DNA from: Treponema rectale | GTDB taxonomy: Bacteria; Spirochaetota; Spirochaetia; Treponematales; Treponemataceae | NCBI RefSeq assembly: GCF_014202035.1 | Contig: NZ_JACHFR010000001.1 | Location: 806,001 to 870,000, forward strand | Length of the DNA: 64,000 nucleotides | Reading direction: 5' to 3' | Position numbers and translations under genes: made by a program | The notes under the pieces: generated by a model | Databases searched by the model: none | Told to the model about the DNA's origin: nothing | What the model saw: only the letters and a program-made list of their open reading frames with translations | Shown here: piece by piece, positions 25,839 through 34,970 of the stretch | Layout of the letters: the number at the start of each line of letters is the position of its first letter | Position numbering within the stretch: position 1 is the first letter of the stretch

Positions 25839-27035
25839 TTATTTTAAATCATTCATTGCCTGAATGAAGGCTTTACGGCTGTTGAGAATTGTTTTTTCAC
25901 TTACACAGTATGCAAGCCTGAACCAGCCTTTTCCTCCGAAACTTGATCCCGGAGCTCCGAGAATCATATATTTCTTTAAATAATCACAGAAAGCCATGTC
26001 ATCATTGTTAAAACAATCCGGAGCCTTGCACCACATATAAAATGCTCCTTCCGGAACCAGATGTTTGATGCCGGCTTCATCAAGAATTTCCATAAGTTCG
26101 TCACGACGTTTTTTATAAAGTGAATAATCACACGGAGCGTCATAACTTTCTGCAACAACTCTCTGGAACAGAGCCGGTGCATTTACAAATCCCAGTACAC
26201 GTGTACAGAAAATAACTGCTGAAACAAAATCATCTTTATCAGGACAAGCAGGATTTACACAGACGTATCCTATTCTCTCTCCAGGAATACTGATGTTTTT
26301 TGCAAAGGAAGTTACAACCACACTGGAATCATAAAGAGGAAATGCTGCAGGTACTTTTGTTCCGTCGTAAACGATTGCCCTGTAGGGTTCGTCAAGGATG
26401 AGATACGGTTTTCTGCCACATTTATTTCCATGTTCCTCAAGAACTTTGCACAACTGTTCAATATTAGCCTGGGAATAAACTCTTCCAGTAGGATTATTAG
26501 GAGAATTAATAAGTACCGCTGCTGTTTTTTCATTCAGGGAATTTTTTATTGCCTCAGTATCAATAGAACAGTCAGCTGCTGCCGGAACTTCAATAAGTTC
26601 TCCCTGATAGTTTTTTACATAATGGCGGTATTCTGTAAAAAAAGGAGAAGGCACTATAACATTATCACCAGGGTTAAGAACAGCCTTGAACACTGCATTC
26701 AACGCTCCTGCTGCACCTACAGCCATTACAACGCAGTCTCCGGAAATTTCAACGCCCTGTTCCAATGATGTTTTTTTTGCCATTGCGTCACGACAGAATT
26801 TGTATCCCGCATTAGGCATGTAACCATGAATATTTTTTGATTCGTCGGCTGCACATTTTTTTAATGCATCTGTTACTTTTTCAGGAGGATCAAGGTCAGG
26901 ATTTCCGAGACTGAAATCAAAAACGTTGTCTTCTCCATATTGTGCCTTAAGTTTGAGTCCTTCCTCAAACATTTTCCTGATTACACCGGCACTCTTATTG
27001 CTCATTGTTTCTTTAATGTATGCTGAAATCGGCAT
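25839..27035 (-). CDS. Class I pyridoxal-phosphate aminotransferase
   Basis: A 398-residue fold-type I aminotransferase, probably acting on aspartate or a related amino acid. It has SPNNPTGRVYS, the PLP-contacting DEPYRAIVY and the lysine motif SFAKNISIPGERIGY that forms the Schiff base. The N-terminus reads FDFSLGNPDLDPPEKV. The substrate cannot be fixed by eye. It stands alone, divergent from the next gene, with a probable promoter at 27074-27102. Confidence 0.88.
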   Translation of the reverse strand: MPISAYIKETMSNKSAGVIRKMFEEGLKLKAQYGEDNVFDFSLGNPDLDPPEKVTDALKKCAADESKNIHGYMPNAGYKFCRDAMAKKTSLEQGVEISGDCVVMAVGAAGALNAVFKAVLNPGDNVIVPSPFFTEYRHYVKNYQGELIEVPAAADCSIDTEAIKNSLNEKTAAVLINSPNNPTGRVYSQANIEQLCKVLEEHGNKCGRKPYLILDEPYRAIVYDGTKVPAAFPLYDSSVVVTSFAKNISIPGERIGYVCVNPACPDKDDFVSAVIFCTRVLGFVNAPALFQRVVAESYDAPCDYSLYKKRRDELMEILDEAGIKHLVPEGAFYMWCKAPDCFNNDDMAFCDYLKKYMILGAPGSSFGGKGWFRLAYCVSEKTILNSRKAFIQAMNDLK

Positions 27036-27073
27036 AAAACACCCCGCTTTTTAAATTTTAGTTTTATAGTGTA

Positions 27074-27102
27074 ATTATACATCATTACCTTTGTTTACAC
27101 AA
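27074..27102 (-). promoter_or_regulatory. Promoter of the aminotransferase gene
   Basis: TTGTGT (27102-27097) and TATAAT (27079-27074) with a 17-base spacer on the minus strand. It overlaps the divergent promoter at 27094. Confidence 0.5.
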
Positions 27103-27122
27103 ATAAAGATTACAACTATAAT
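27094..27122 (+). promoter_or_regulatory. Promoter of the 27135 gene
   Basis: TTTACA (27094-27099) and a perfect TATAAT (27117-27122) with a 17-base spacer. The expected start, about 27129, falls after the GGAGG at 27123-27127, so either the transcript is leaderless or another promoter is used. Confidence 0.6.
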
Positions 27123-27134
27123 GGAGGAATGATT

Positions 27135-27854
27135 ATGAAAAAAACATTATTTTTAACTGCGATCCTCGTTTTATCCATGAGTTTCATTCATGCCGGTTCG
27201 TTTAATTCCAATCTTTCGTCATCAGAGAAAAAGACTGTTGACAGTGGCAAAACCCTTTTAAAGAATACAGGTAAAGCAAAGAAAATGTGCATTACGGATG
27301 AAACAGACCTTGGTAAAAGAGTTCGTTCCGTAATGAATAAACTGGATCCTTCATACATGGCAGAAGCAATTCAGAAATTTCCATATAAAGGATATGAAGA
27401 CTTACCTGAAGTAATGGAAGAGATTATAACTGATTTTGATTCTTACATTGGAATTCCTTACTGGTCTGAAGAGCATGACAGATATTTTGACCTTTATTCT
27501 GCAGCAGAAAAAATATCTGATGAAACAAAAAATGGAACAAGAAGAATTGTTGCAGATCTTAAAATGAGTCCTTTTGGCGTGATAAAAACAGACATCATCA
27601 TAGAAAAAACAGAGGATTCTTTTTATTATGAGTCAACAAATCTTAATCAGCTTCGTTATAAAGACAAGATGGATTGCGTAAGTCCTAAGCATCAGAAATC
27701 TGTAATCATAGCTTTCCGCGAAGGAGACAGCTGGATTGTTTATGGAGCCGGTGCTGTTGATGCTCCGAAAATTCCTTTCCTGAGCGGTCGTGTTGAAACA
27801 TCATTTATTAACAGAATAAAAACATTCTGCAAATTCTGTATAGACAGAGTTTAA
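27135..27854 (+). CDS. Secreted protein, unknown function
   Basis: A 239-residue exported protein that I do not recognise by name. A signal peptide MKKTLFLTAILVLSMSFIHAG is clear. The mature chain has an N-terminal helical part (KRVRSVMNKLDPSYMAEAIQKFP). A C-terminal beta-rich part, about 130-220, resembles a lipid- or ligand-binding barrel (TRRIVADLKMSPFGVIKTDIIIE, then WIVYGAGAVDAPKIP). It ends FCKFCIDRV with two cysteines. GGAGG at 27123-27127 is seven bases before ATG 27135; an earlier ATG at 27129 lies right on the predicted transcript start. It precedes manC by 24 bases, likely co-transcribed. Confidence 0.75.
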   Translation: MKKTLFLTAILVLSMSFIHAGSFNSNLSSSEKKTVDSGKTLLKNTGKAKKMCITDETDLGKRVRSVMNKLDPSYMAEAIQKFPYKGYEDLPEVMEEIITDFDSYIGIPYWSEEHDRYFDLYSAAEKISDETKNGTRRIVADLKMSPFGVIKTDIIIEKTEDSFYYESTNLNQLRYKDKMDCVSPKHQKSVIIAFREGDSWIVYGAGAVDAPKIPFLSGRVETSFINRIKTFCKFCIDRV

Positions 27855-27878
27855 CATTTTATATTTTGGAGAACTGTG

Positions 27879-29003
27879 ATGAGTTCTAATTTTACTGATA
27901 TCGTTATACTTGCAGGCGGTTTTGGAGAAAGGCTGTGGCCTGCATCAAGACCAGACTTTCCAAAACAGTTCCTTTCTCTTCAGAACGGACAGTCATTTTT
28001 GCAGAGTGCCGTACTGCGCTCACTTGCCGTAAAGCCTTCGGGAAAAATTCTTATCCTTACCAGAAGAGATATTCTTGAAGAAATGACCAGTCAGTGTGAA
28101 AAGATGAAAACTTTTGTATCTGAGGCAGACTGGAAAAAAATCTGCAGTGATCTGATTATTGTTGCAGAACCATGTGCAAGACATACAGCCGCACCTCTTC
28201 TTTTAGCCTCAAAGTATCTTAATAACAGTGATCCGGATAAAGTTCATAATATTCTTGTCCTTGCAAGTGACCATATAATTACTCCTGTAGAAAGATTTAC
28301 GGAAGACTGTAAAAAAGCGGCAGAAGCTTCAGAAAAAGGAAATTTTGTTTGTTTTGCAATTAAGCCTACAGAACCTTCTACAGGTTACGGATATATAAAA
28401 ATGGGTGAATCTATGAAAGAAATTCAAAATCTTTCTGAAGATGTATACAAAATTGAACAGTTTAAAGAGAAACCTGACCTTAAAACGGCTGAGTCTTATC
28501 TTTCTTCCGGCAAATACTGCTGGAACAGTGGCATGTTTGGCTTTACGGCTGATTTTTTTGAAAACGAAATGGCTTTGTATGAACCTGCAATCGCTTCTGA
28601 TTTTTCTGTATTTAATAAAACCAATCTTCCGGAAATAAAACTGCTTAATGGTATCAAATATGTAAAGGAATGGCCTGCTATGGAAAAAGCATATGAAAAC
28701 GTTAAATCCATCGCTGTAGATAATGCCATTGCTGAACGCACGGAAAAAGCCGTCGTAGTAAAATCTACTTTCGGATGGGATGATGTGGGCAGCTGGGATG
28801 CCTTTGAAAAATTGTTTGATAAAAACGAAAACACAGTTCAGATTGAAGCAAAAGATAATTTTGTTTATTCTGATATTCCTGTTGCTTTGTGCGGGGTTGA
28901 AGGTTTATCTGTAGTTATTAAAAATGGAAAAGCCCTTGTCATGAAAAAAGGAACCAGCGGTTTTATGCGTGAAGTCGTAAAACAAGTTAAAGAAAATTTT
29001 TAG
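27879..29003 (+). CDS. manC: Mannose-1-phosphate guanylyltransferase
   Basis: A 374-residue nucleotidyltransferase that makes GDP-mannose for surface glycans. The N-terminal nucleotide-binding motif LAGGFGERLWPASRPDFPKQF is split here as LAGGFGERLWPASR then PKQFL. The loops ASDH and KPTEPSTGYGYI and the block FGWDDVGSWDAF are diagnostic. The C-terminal cupin isomerase domain of bifunctional ManC is absent, so this is the single-function form. A GTG lies one codon upstream; ATG 27879 is preferred from its seven-base spacing to GGAG. Confidence 0.92.
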   Translation: MSSNFTDIVILAGGFGERLWPASRPDFPKQFLSLQNGQSFLQSAVLRSLAVKPSGKILILTRRDILEEMTSQCEKMKTFVSEADWKKICSDLIIVAEPCARHTAAPLLLASKYLNNSDPDKVHNILVLASDHIITPVERFTEDCKKAAEASEKGNFVCFAIKPTEPSTGYGYIKMGESMKEIQNLSEDVYKIEQFKEKPDLKTAESYLSSGKYCWNSGMFGFTADFFENEMALYEPAIASDFSVFNKTNLPEIKLLNGIKYVKEWPAMEKAYENVKSIAVDNAIAERTEKAVVVKSTFGWDDVGSWDAFEKLFDKNENTVQIEAKDNFVYSDIPVALCGVEGLSVVIKNGKALVMKKGTSGFMREVVKQVKENF

Positions 29004-29057
29004 AATTATTTTAAAATTAAGTATTTTATAAATAAAAGAAGAGACTGGAGAAAAAAA

Positions 29058-31376
29058 ATGAAAAGAAAACTTATAACCTCTGCCCTGCCTTATGTAAACA
29101 ATATTCCTCATCTGGGTAATCTCATCCAGATGCTCAGTGCTGATGTATTTGCAAGATTTTGCCGCAGCCGCGGTTATGAAACAATGTATGTATGTGGAAC
29201 AGATGAATATGGAACGGCGACAGAAACCCGTGCCATAGAAATGAAAAAAACTCCGAGAGAATTGTGTGACTATTATTATGGTGAGCATACAAAAATTTAT
29301 GACTGGTTTCATATTAATTTTGATAAATTCGGACGTACTTCTAATGAAGAATGTACTGAAATCACACAGATGCTTTTTAAGGATCTGGATGCAAAAGGAT
29401 TTATAAAAGAACATACAAACAGTCAGCTTTTCTGCCCGCATTGCAATATGTTCCTGGCAGACAGATTTGTTTATGGAACCTGTCCTAAGTGCGGTTCTAC
29501 TAAAGCAAGAGGAGATCAATGTGATGACTGCGGCTCCCTTCTTGATCCAGTTGAATTGAAGGAACCGAAATGTGCAACATGTGGATCTACTCCGGTTGTA
29601 AAAGAAACAAAACATCTTTATATAGATCTTCCTTCAATCAGTTCAAATCTTGATTCATGGATGAAAAAAGCCAGTATTGAAGGCCGCTGGTCTGATAATG
29701 CAATAAATATAACAAAAGCATGGATCCGTGACGGACTGAATGAACGTGCTATTACCCGTGATTTAAAATGGGGAATTCCTGTTCCAAAAGAAGGATACGA
29801 AAACAAAGTATTTTATGTATGGTTTAATGCTCCTATAGGTTATATTTCAATTACAAAACAGCTGGCTGATGAACTTATTCAGAAGAGCAAGCCGTCCTTC
29901 GACTGGAAAAGCTGGTGGATTCCTTCAGAAAGTAAAGAGGCAGAAGGAAAAGATGAAGTTGAACTGTTTCAGTTTATCGGTAAGGATAATATTCCTTTCC
30001 ATACAGTTATTTTCCCTTGTACCCTTCTTGGTTCTAATCACGACTGGACTAAACTTTATCACATGTCTTCAACGGAGTACCTTAACTACGAATCCGGTAA
30101 ATTCTCTAAGAGCCGTGGCGTAGGTGTTTTCGGTACTGATGCTATCGAAACAGGAATTAAAGCTGACGCATGGAGATTCTATATATTCTATAACCGTCCT
30201 GAAAAGCAGGACTATCAGTTTACGTGGAAGGATTTCCGTGAGAAGTATAATGGTGAACTTATCGGAAACCTCGGTAATCTTATAAACAGAACCCTTTTAT
30301 TTGTAACAAAATATTATGACTCAAAGATTCCGGAAGCACCTGTTGATGAAGAACTCTGGTCTAAAATCAGGGAACATGAGTCTAAAATAACAGAATATCT
30401 TGAATGGGCAGATTTAAAGGATGCTTTCCATGAAATTTTTGCAATTTCAGATATTGGAAACAAAGCCTTCCAGGATGGAGAACCATGGAAAACCCGTACG
30501 GAAAATCCTGAGGCTGCTGCAAAACTCATTCATAATCTGTGCTATATGATAAAGGATCTTATGATTCTTGCTCATCCTTATATGCCTCAGTTTACAGAAA
30601 CCATTCTTTCATATTTTGGCAAAAAGATTAATGAACCGAAATATGGAGAAGCTTCCGTGGCAGATGGACTTTGCTGGAAAGATATAGGATGTACGGAAGG
30701 ACTTTCTTCTGTAGAAAATCCTTCTGTATTCTTTACACCTCTTGATCAGAAAACTGCTGATGCTTTTAAAGAAAAGTTTTCAGGTTCTCAGAAAGCAAGG
30801 GAAGAAAAAAATAATAAGAATTCTAAAAAGGAAAAGAAATCTTCAGAAAAGGCAGTACCTGTTCTTGCAGAAAACCAGGCTGATTTCTTTAATAAGAATA
30901 TAGAACTTATTGCTGCTAAAATAGTTAAAATTGAAAATAATCCTGACAGTGATAAACTGTACGTTGAAACTCTTGATGATGGAAGCGGTACGGAACGTAT
31001 CATTCAGTCCGGATTAAGACCATACCTTAAGAGTGAAGAACTTCTCGGCAAAACAATAGTTCTTGCTGCAAATCTTGCTCCAAGAAAAATGAGGGGAATC
31101 GAAAGCCGGGGTATGCTTCTTGCTGCTGATTATAAGGACGCTTCTGGAGCTGATAAGGTAGAGCCCCTTGATGTATCCTGGGCAAAACCTGGTACAAAAA
31201 TTATTCTTGCAGGAAGTGATGTTAATGCAGTTAAACCTCAGGAAATTTCTGCTGATGATTTCTTTAAGGTGCAGATTAAAGTTGTCAATAAAACTGCTGA
31301 AATAAGTGGAGTAAAACTTCTTGCTGACGGTAAAGAGATAACAACAGTTCATGCCGTTAATTCAGAAGTAAACTGA
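29058..31376 (+). CDS. metG: Methionyl-tRNA synthetase
   Basis: A 772-residue class I synthetase charging tRNA-Met. The HIGH-like PHLGN is at residues 17-21 and KFSKS at 348-352. Between them a full zinc knuckle region with four Cys pairs (C126-x2-C129, C142-x2-C145, C155-x2-C158, C172-x2-C175) marks the two-zinc MetG type. An anticodon-binding helical domain follows. A lysine-rich linker (about 575-600) leads to a C-terminal EMAP/Trbp111-like tRNA-binding domain (about 615-720) with PRKMRGIESRGMLLAA. The chain is longer than E. coli MetG by about 95 residues. Confidence 0.96.
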   Translation: MKRKLITSALPYVNNIPHLGNLIQMLSADVFARFCRSRGYETMYVCGTDEYGTATETRAIEMKKTPRELCDYYYGEHTKIYDWFHINFDKFGRTSNEECTEITQMLFKDLDAKGFIKEHTNSQLFCPHCNMFLADRFVYGTCPKCGSTKARGDQCDDCGSLLDPVELKEPKCATCGSTPVVKETKHLYIDLPSISSNLDSWMKKASIEGRWSDNAINITKAWIRDGLNERAITRDLKWGIPVPKEGYENKVFYVWFNAPIGYISITKQLADELIQKSKPSFDWKSWWIPSESKEAEGKDEVELFQFIGKDNIPFHTVIFPCTLLGSNHDWTKLYHMSSTEYLNYESGKFSKSRGVGVFGTDAIETGIKADAWRFYIFYNRPEKQDYQFTWKDFREKYNGELIGNLGNLINRTLLFVTKYYDSKIPEAPVDEELWSKIREHESKITEYLEWADLKDAFHEIFAISDIGNKAFQDGEPWKTRTENPEAAAKLIHNLCYMIKDLMILAHPYMPQFTETILSYFGKKINEPKYGEASVADGLCWKDIGCTEGLSSVENPSVFFTPLDQKTADAFKEKFSGSQKAREEKNNKNSKKEKKSSEKAVPVLAENQADFFNKNIELIAAKIVKIENNPDSDKLYVETLDDGSGTERIIQSGLRPYLKSEELLGKTIVLAANLAPRKMRGIESRGMLLAADYKDASGADKVEPLDVSWAKPGTKIILAGSDVNAVKPQEISADDFFKVQIKVVNKTAEISGVKLLADGKEITTVHAVNSEVN

Positions 31377-31383
31377 CGTATAT

Positions 31384-32448
31384 ATGGCAAGCAGAAGATT
31401 TTTACAGGACAAATTCTGGGTAAACTTTAAGGGAGAACATGGATGGACTCCTGTTTTCTATGAAAATAAGGACATCCATGTTTCTCTCATGACAAGAAGA
31501 TTCTCGTTAAAAATAAAGAAATTTTCCATAGCCTATGTTCCTATGGCCCCTGAGTATGAAGGAGAAGTTTCAGAAGAAAATACTGAAAAGTTTTTTAACA
31601 GGGTAAACTTGATTTCAAAAAACCTTCTTCCTTTACTGCCATCTGATACAATATGTATACGTTATGATTTCCCGATTGATTTTGATTCAATTGAACAGAG
31701 AAATGAATTTATTTTATCTTCCAGGAACTCAGCGGTAAAAGCAGGCTGCCCTGCCCTCAGGCACAGTCCGGTAGCCGTTCAGCCTCCGGATACGACTGTA
31801 TTGGACTTATCAAAATCTGAAGAAGAAATTCTTGCAGGAATGAAAAACAAGTGGCGATATAATGTCAGGCTTGCAGTAAAGAAAAATGTATCTGTAGAAA
31901 GCCATGATGCTTCAGAAGAAGATTTCGGCAGGTATTTTAATATATTTTACTCACTTTTTGAAACAACCTCAAAGAGAGACGGTGTCAGTTTTCACGATAA
32001 GAAATATTACACTGACCTTTTGAAAATGAGTGCTGCTGATAAAAATAATCCGAAAGTAACGCTCTATCTTGCAAAACATGAAGATGATTATCTTGCAGGT
32101 ATAATTACACTGTTTTGTTCCGGTGAAGCTGTTTATCTTTATGGAGCAAGCGGAAACATTAAGCGCAACCTGATGCCGGCCTACCTTTTACAATGGACTG
32201 CAATACGTGATGCAAAAAAATATGGATGTCCGTATTATGATTTTTATGGCATGCCTCCTGCTGCTGATGAAAAACATCCGATGCACGGGCTTTATCTTTT
32301 TAAGACTGGCTTCGGCGGAAAAATAATACATCGTCCCGGCAGCTATGACTATGTCTTAAAAAATAACTGGTACGCTTTTTATTCTGCTGCAGAAAAATTA
32401 AGGGCCTGGTGGCATAAGGTCTTTTTGAAAAAAATAGCAGGAAGATAA
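31384..32448 (+). CDS. FemAB/FemX-family peptidoglycan bridge aminoacyltransferase
   Basis: A 354-residue member of the FemABX family, which adds amino acids from aminoacyl-tRNA to the lipid-II stem peptide. It has two GNAT-like halves: VPMAPEYEGE early, then DLSKSEEEILAGMKNKWRYNVRLAVKK, the family's substrate-contact block, then YLYGASGNIKRNLMPAYLLQW and the closing YDFYGMPPAAD. The helical arm of staphylococcal FemA is missing, as in short FemX forms. It follows metG by seven bases, tying the aminoacyl-tRNA user to a synthetase. Confidence 0.85.
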   Translation: MASRRFLQDKFWVNFKGEHGWTPVFYENKDIHVSLMTRRFSLKIKKFSIAYVPMAPEYEGEVSEENTEKFFNRVNLISKNLLPLLPSDTICIRYDFPIDFDSIEQRNEFILSSRNSAVKAGCPALRHSPVAVQPPDTTVLDLSKSEEEILAGMKNKWRYNVRLAVKKNVSVESHDASEEDFGRYFNIFYSLFETTSKRDGVSFHDKKYYTDLLKMSAADKNNPKVTLYLAKHEDDYLAGIITLFCSGEAVYLYGASGNIKRNLMPAYLLQWTAIRDAKKYGCPYYDFYGMPPAADEKHPMHGLYLFKTGFGGKIIHRPGSYDYVLKNNWYAFYSAAEKLRAWWHKVFLKKIAGR

Positions 32449-32452
32449 AAAA

Positions 32453-34420
32453 TTATTTTTTATTTTTCTTTACACTTATAACACTGAGGTTTATGTTTTT
32501 TTCCATTTCCATTCCCGGACCTAAATCTACATTCCAATACAGGGATGCAACCAGGGTTCGGGAAGTTTTTCTGACAGTTTGATCATCATCAGTTGGTCTT
32601 ACAAAATCGATTACATCAGACGAAAAAGAGCATTCTTCATTTGGTTCTATAACAAAACTTAAGCCGTTCTTTTTATCTTTTATAAGAATGTTGGAAACAT
32701 CTTCCTTATTAAGACAACAGCAATCCTGAACAGTACCTTTCTTAGTTCCGCTTTTTTCTATAAGTTCCAGAGAATATTGCTGTTCACTGTCTGCAAGGGA
32801 AAAATTTGTCTGCGTAAAATTTAATTCAGAAACAAAATTGCCTTTCAATGACAAAGGACTTTCATTTTTCAGAATGTACTGTACCATAAATCCGCTTGAA
32901 GTTACGGTAAAACTTTTTCTGAGTGATACCGGTGTCTTCAGGGAAGAATAATTTCCTTTGCCTTCCAGGAGCAGAAAAAATCTTTTTGTTTCAAGTTTTT
33001 TTTCTTCAAATAGAGTCTGACTGAATACCTGTGATGTTGTTTTTTTATCCTGAAGATAAGTCTGAAATTCTGAGTCATCCAGAAGATGTTCTATAAAAAG
33101 TCCCCTGTTGTATAAGTCTCTTGACCCGTCAAAATTCTCTATTCTGGATAGACTTGCAGCATAATTTGCAAGCGAAACCATTGAATCAAATTCTTCTACA
33201 ATTCCACCCTTTCTGTTGATTACAGCATTAAGTTTTTCCATCTGGAACACATATTCATTAAGACCGTCCGTATTGTAATCAAACGATGTAAAGGATTCAT
33301 GAAAACTGGTATTCTTACAGTCCCTTATGAGTTTCTCTGCTTCATTAAGAGCCTTGTAGGCATTCTGACGCTGTTCTGCAATTGCCGGACTTCCTGAAGG
33401 TATATTTAGAAAGTTAAAACCGCTTTGAGCTTCCCAAAGTTTATTGCTTGCTGCATTACGCCTGAGTTTATCTCCGCCGTGACACTGAGAAATAAGCATA
33501 CTGATAAACATCATTTTGTCACACAGTTTTTTATTCTCAGTGTAAGTATTAAGGTAATCATGAATTGTAAAAGGAAAACGAGATTTATTCTCACTTTTAA
33601 CGAAAGCTTTTTTTGCCCACTGGGCTGCATCATAATTCATGCCGGCCGGAATGTAAGAACGGATAAAATTAACGGCATTTTTTATATATAACCCTGGCAA
33701 TGTAAAATTAACATCACTTTCATTCTGTTTATCAAGAAGAGAGGCTATGTACTTTCCTATGTCGCTTTTTATAAATTTTATGAAATCAGAAAAAGTAAAG
33801 GAAATTACTGCAATCTGGCTGGAATTGTTTTTTTCAAGACTCTTAAGACGATTAATATATTCCTCTGGAGTTTCTCCCTGTGCAGGAAGAAGATTTTTAC
33901 AGGAAGAAATTACCTTTAATGATTTTCCCTGTTCACTGACAATAAGGGGAAGATATGATGATTTATTAGACGGAATTAAAGTGCTGTCTAAAATAAGGTA
34001 TTCCATTCCACAGGATTGAAATGTCGTAATGAGAGAAGGATCCCATATATCATAAAAAATAGAAATACCGTTAGGCCTTTTTCCTATGCAGTCCTTCAGG
34101 GTTGTGGTGTATTTTTCTATCTGTCCGCTTCTGTCTACAGGAAATAAAAGCGGAAATACAGGAGAATAATACCCTCCTCCAAGAAACTCGATCTGTTTTC
34201 TGGAGATAAGTTCCCTGAACACTTCAATTGCTTCCGGATGATTTTTTTTAAGCCATGACAGAACGACCCCGTTAAGACCAAGGGTTACTGGAAAATTCGG
34301 ATGAGAATATAGAAAACTTACTGCTGTCTTAAAACTCTGCTGATATTCTTTTTCTATTTTTTGAATATCCATGTAGCACGCTTCATCAGCAGAAATTTTA
34401 ATACAAATATTAAAGGCCAT
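32453..34420 (-). CDS. GH57-family-like protein, probably lacking catalytic residues
   Basis: A 655-residue protein resembling glycoside hydrolase family 57 (amylase/4-alpha-glucanotransferase). The N-terminal (beta/alpha)7 part is recognisable from GGGYYSPVFPLLFP (81-94) and GISIFYDIWDPSLITTFQ (118-135), then MEYLILDSTLI. In active enzymes the first reads GGxYEPILP and the second holds the nucleophile glutamate in ERVWEP. Here these read YSP and YDIWDP, and the N-terminal HQP motif is missing. The C-terminal half (about 380-655) is beta-rich like the family's sugar-binding domains. It ends the Rnf-like operon, five bases after the rnfB-like gene, and was probably kept for a non-catalytic role. 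Confidence 0.6.
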   Translation of the reverse strand: MAFNICIKISADEACYMDIQKIEKEYQQSFKTAVSFLYSHPNFPVTLGLNGVVLSWLKKNHPEAIEVFRELISRKQIEFLGGGYYSPVFPLLFPVDRSGQIEKYTTTLKDCIGKRPNGISIFYDIWDPSLITTFQSCGMEYLILDSTLIPSNKSSYLPLIVSEQGKSLKVISSCKNLLPAQGETPEEYINRLKSLEKNNSSQIAVISFTFSDFIKFIKSDIGKYIASLLDKQNESDVNFTLPGLYIKNAVNFIRSYIPAGMNYDAAQWAKKAFVKSENKSRFPFTIHDYLNTYTENKKLCDKMMFISMLISQCHGGDKLRRNAASNKLWEAQSGFNFLNIPSGSPAIAEQRQNAYKALNEAEKLIRDCKNTSFHESFTSFDYNTDGLNEYVFQMEKLNAVINRKGGIVEEFDSMVSLANYAASLSRIENFDGSRDLYNRGLFIEHLLDDSEFQTYLQDKKTTSQVFSQTLFEEKKLETKRFFLLLEGKGNYSSLKTPVSLRKSFTVTSSGFMVQYILKNESPLSLKGNFVSELNFTQTNFSLADSEQQYSLELIEKSGTKKGTVQDCCCLNKEDVSNILIKDKKNGLSFVIEPNEECSFSSDVIDFVRPTDDDQTVRKTSRTLVASLYWNVDLGPGMEMEKNINLSVISVKKNKK

Positions 34421-34424
34421 GGTT

Positions 34425-34970
34425 TTATGCGCGATCCTGTCCTAAAATTTTATAACATTTTAAAAGCAATTTAAAGAGCTTTCCCCTATTATTAGAAGTT
34501 TCCTCTGATATTTTGTTTCTGTCAACAAGAGAAATTAATTTTTTTGGGCAGGAACTTAGACATTCTCCGCAGCCGTCACAAAATGGCGTAATTTCCGCCA
34601 TATTATTCCTTATAATAATTGCATTTCTGGAGCAGCTTTTTATACAGCTTCCAAAACCGATGCAGCTTGAACTGTAAATTCCGCCTTTTTCAAAGGTTTC
34701 AAAATAAATGGAACAGTCCTGAATACCTTTATAAATAAAATTCTGAGTATCAGCAGTTTTTTTTGTTTTTATTACCGCAATATAACGGGCTTTTTCCATT
34801 TCAGGTTCTTTTATTCCGGTAAGTACGTTTTCTTCAAGCCTGGAAAAAACCAGAGAAGACGTATTTACATTCTGATCTTTTAACGACGGAATAAAGAATA
34901 AAAAAATAAAGAACAAAAGAGCAGTTATAAGAAGTATAAATAAAAATGAAAGCAGTATATGAACTATCAT
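34425..34970 (-). CDS. rnfB: Rnf complex subunit B-like ferredoxin, short and degenerate
   Basis: A 181-residue protein with an N-terminal span (5-28) and one clear [4Fe-4S] motif, C131-x2-C134-x2-C137-x3-C141-P. A second cluster site reads CIGFGSCIKSCS (103-114), matching the RnfB pattern CLGFGxCxxxCP but with the preceding cysteine and the proline lost. Usual RnfB is 260-330 residues. The Fes domain with CGxCGxPxC after the span is absent here, leaving residues 60-85 to align with the later RnfB block (ARYIAVIKTKK, FIYKGIQDC). It ends the Rnf gene order and overlaps rnfA by four bases. It could still pass electrons through one cluster. Confidence 0.65.
   Translation of the reverse strand: MIVHILLSFLFILLITALLFFIFLFFIPSLKDQNVNTSSLVFSRLEENVLTGIKEPEMEKARYIAVIKTKKTADTQNFIYKGIQDCSIYFETFEKGGIYSSSCIGFGSCIKSCSRNAIIIRNNMAEITPFCDGCGECLSSCPKKLISLVDRNKISEETSNNRGKLFKLLLKCYKILGQDRA

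Noticed and set aside
28905-29615. Minus-strand frame of 236 codons
   Set aside because: Antisense to manC and metG; rich in Cys, Phe and Lys as expected for a shadow.
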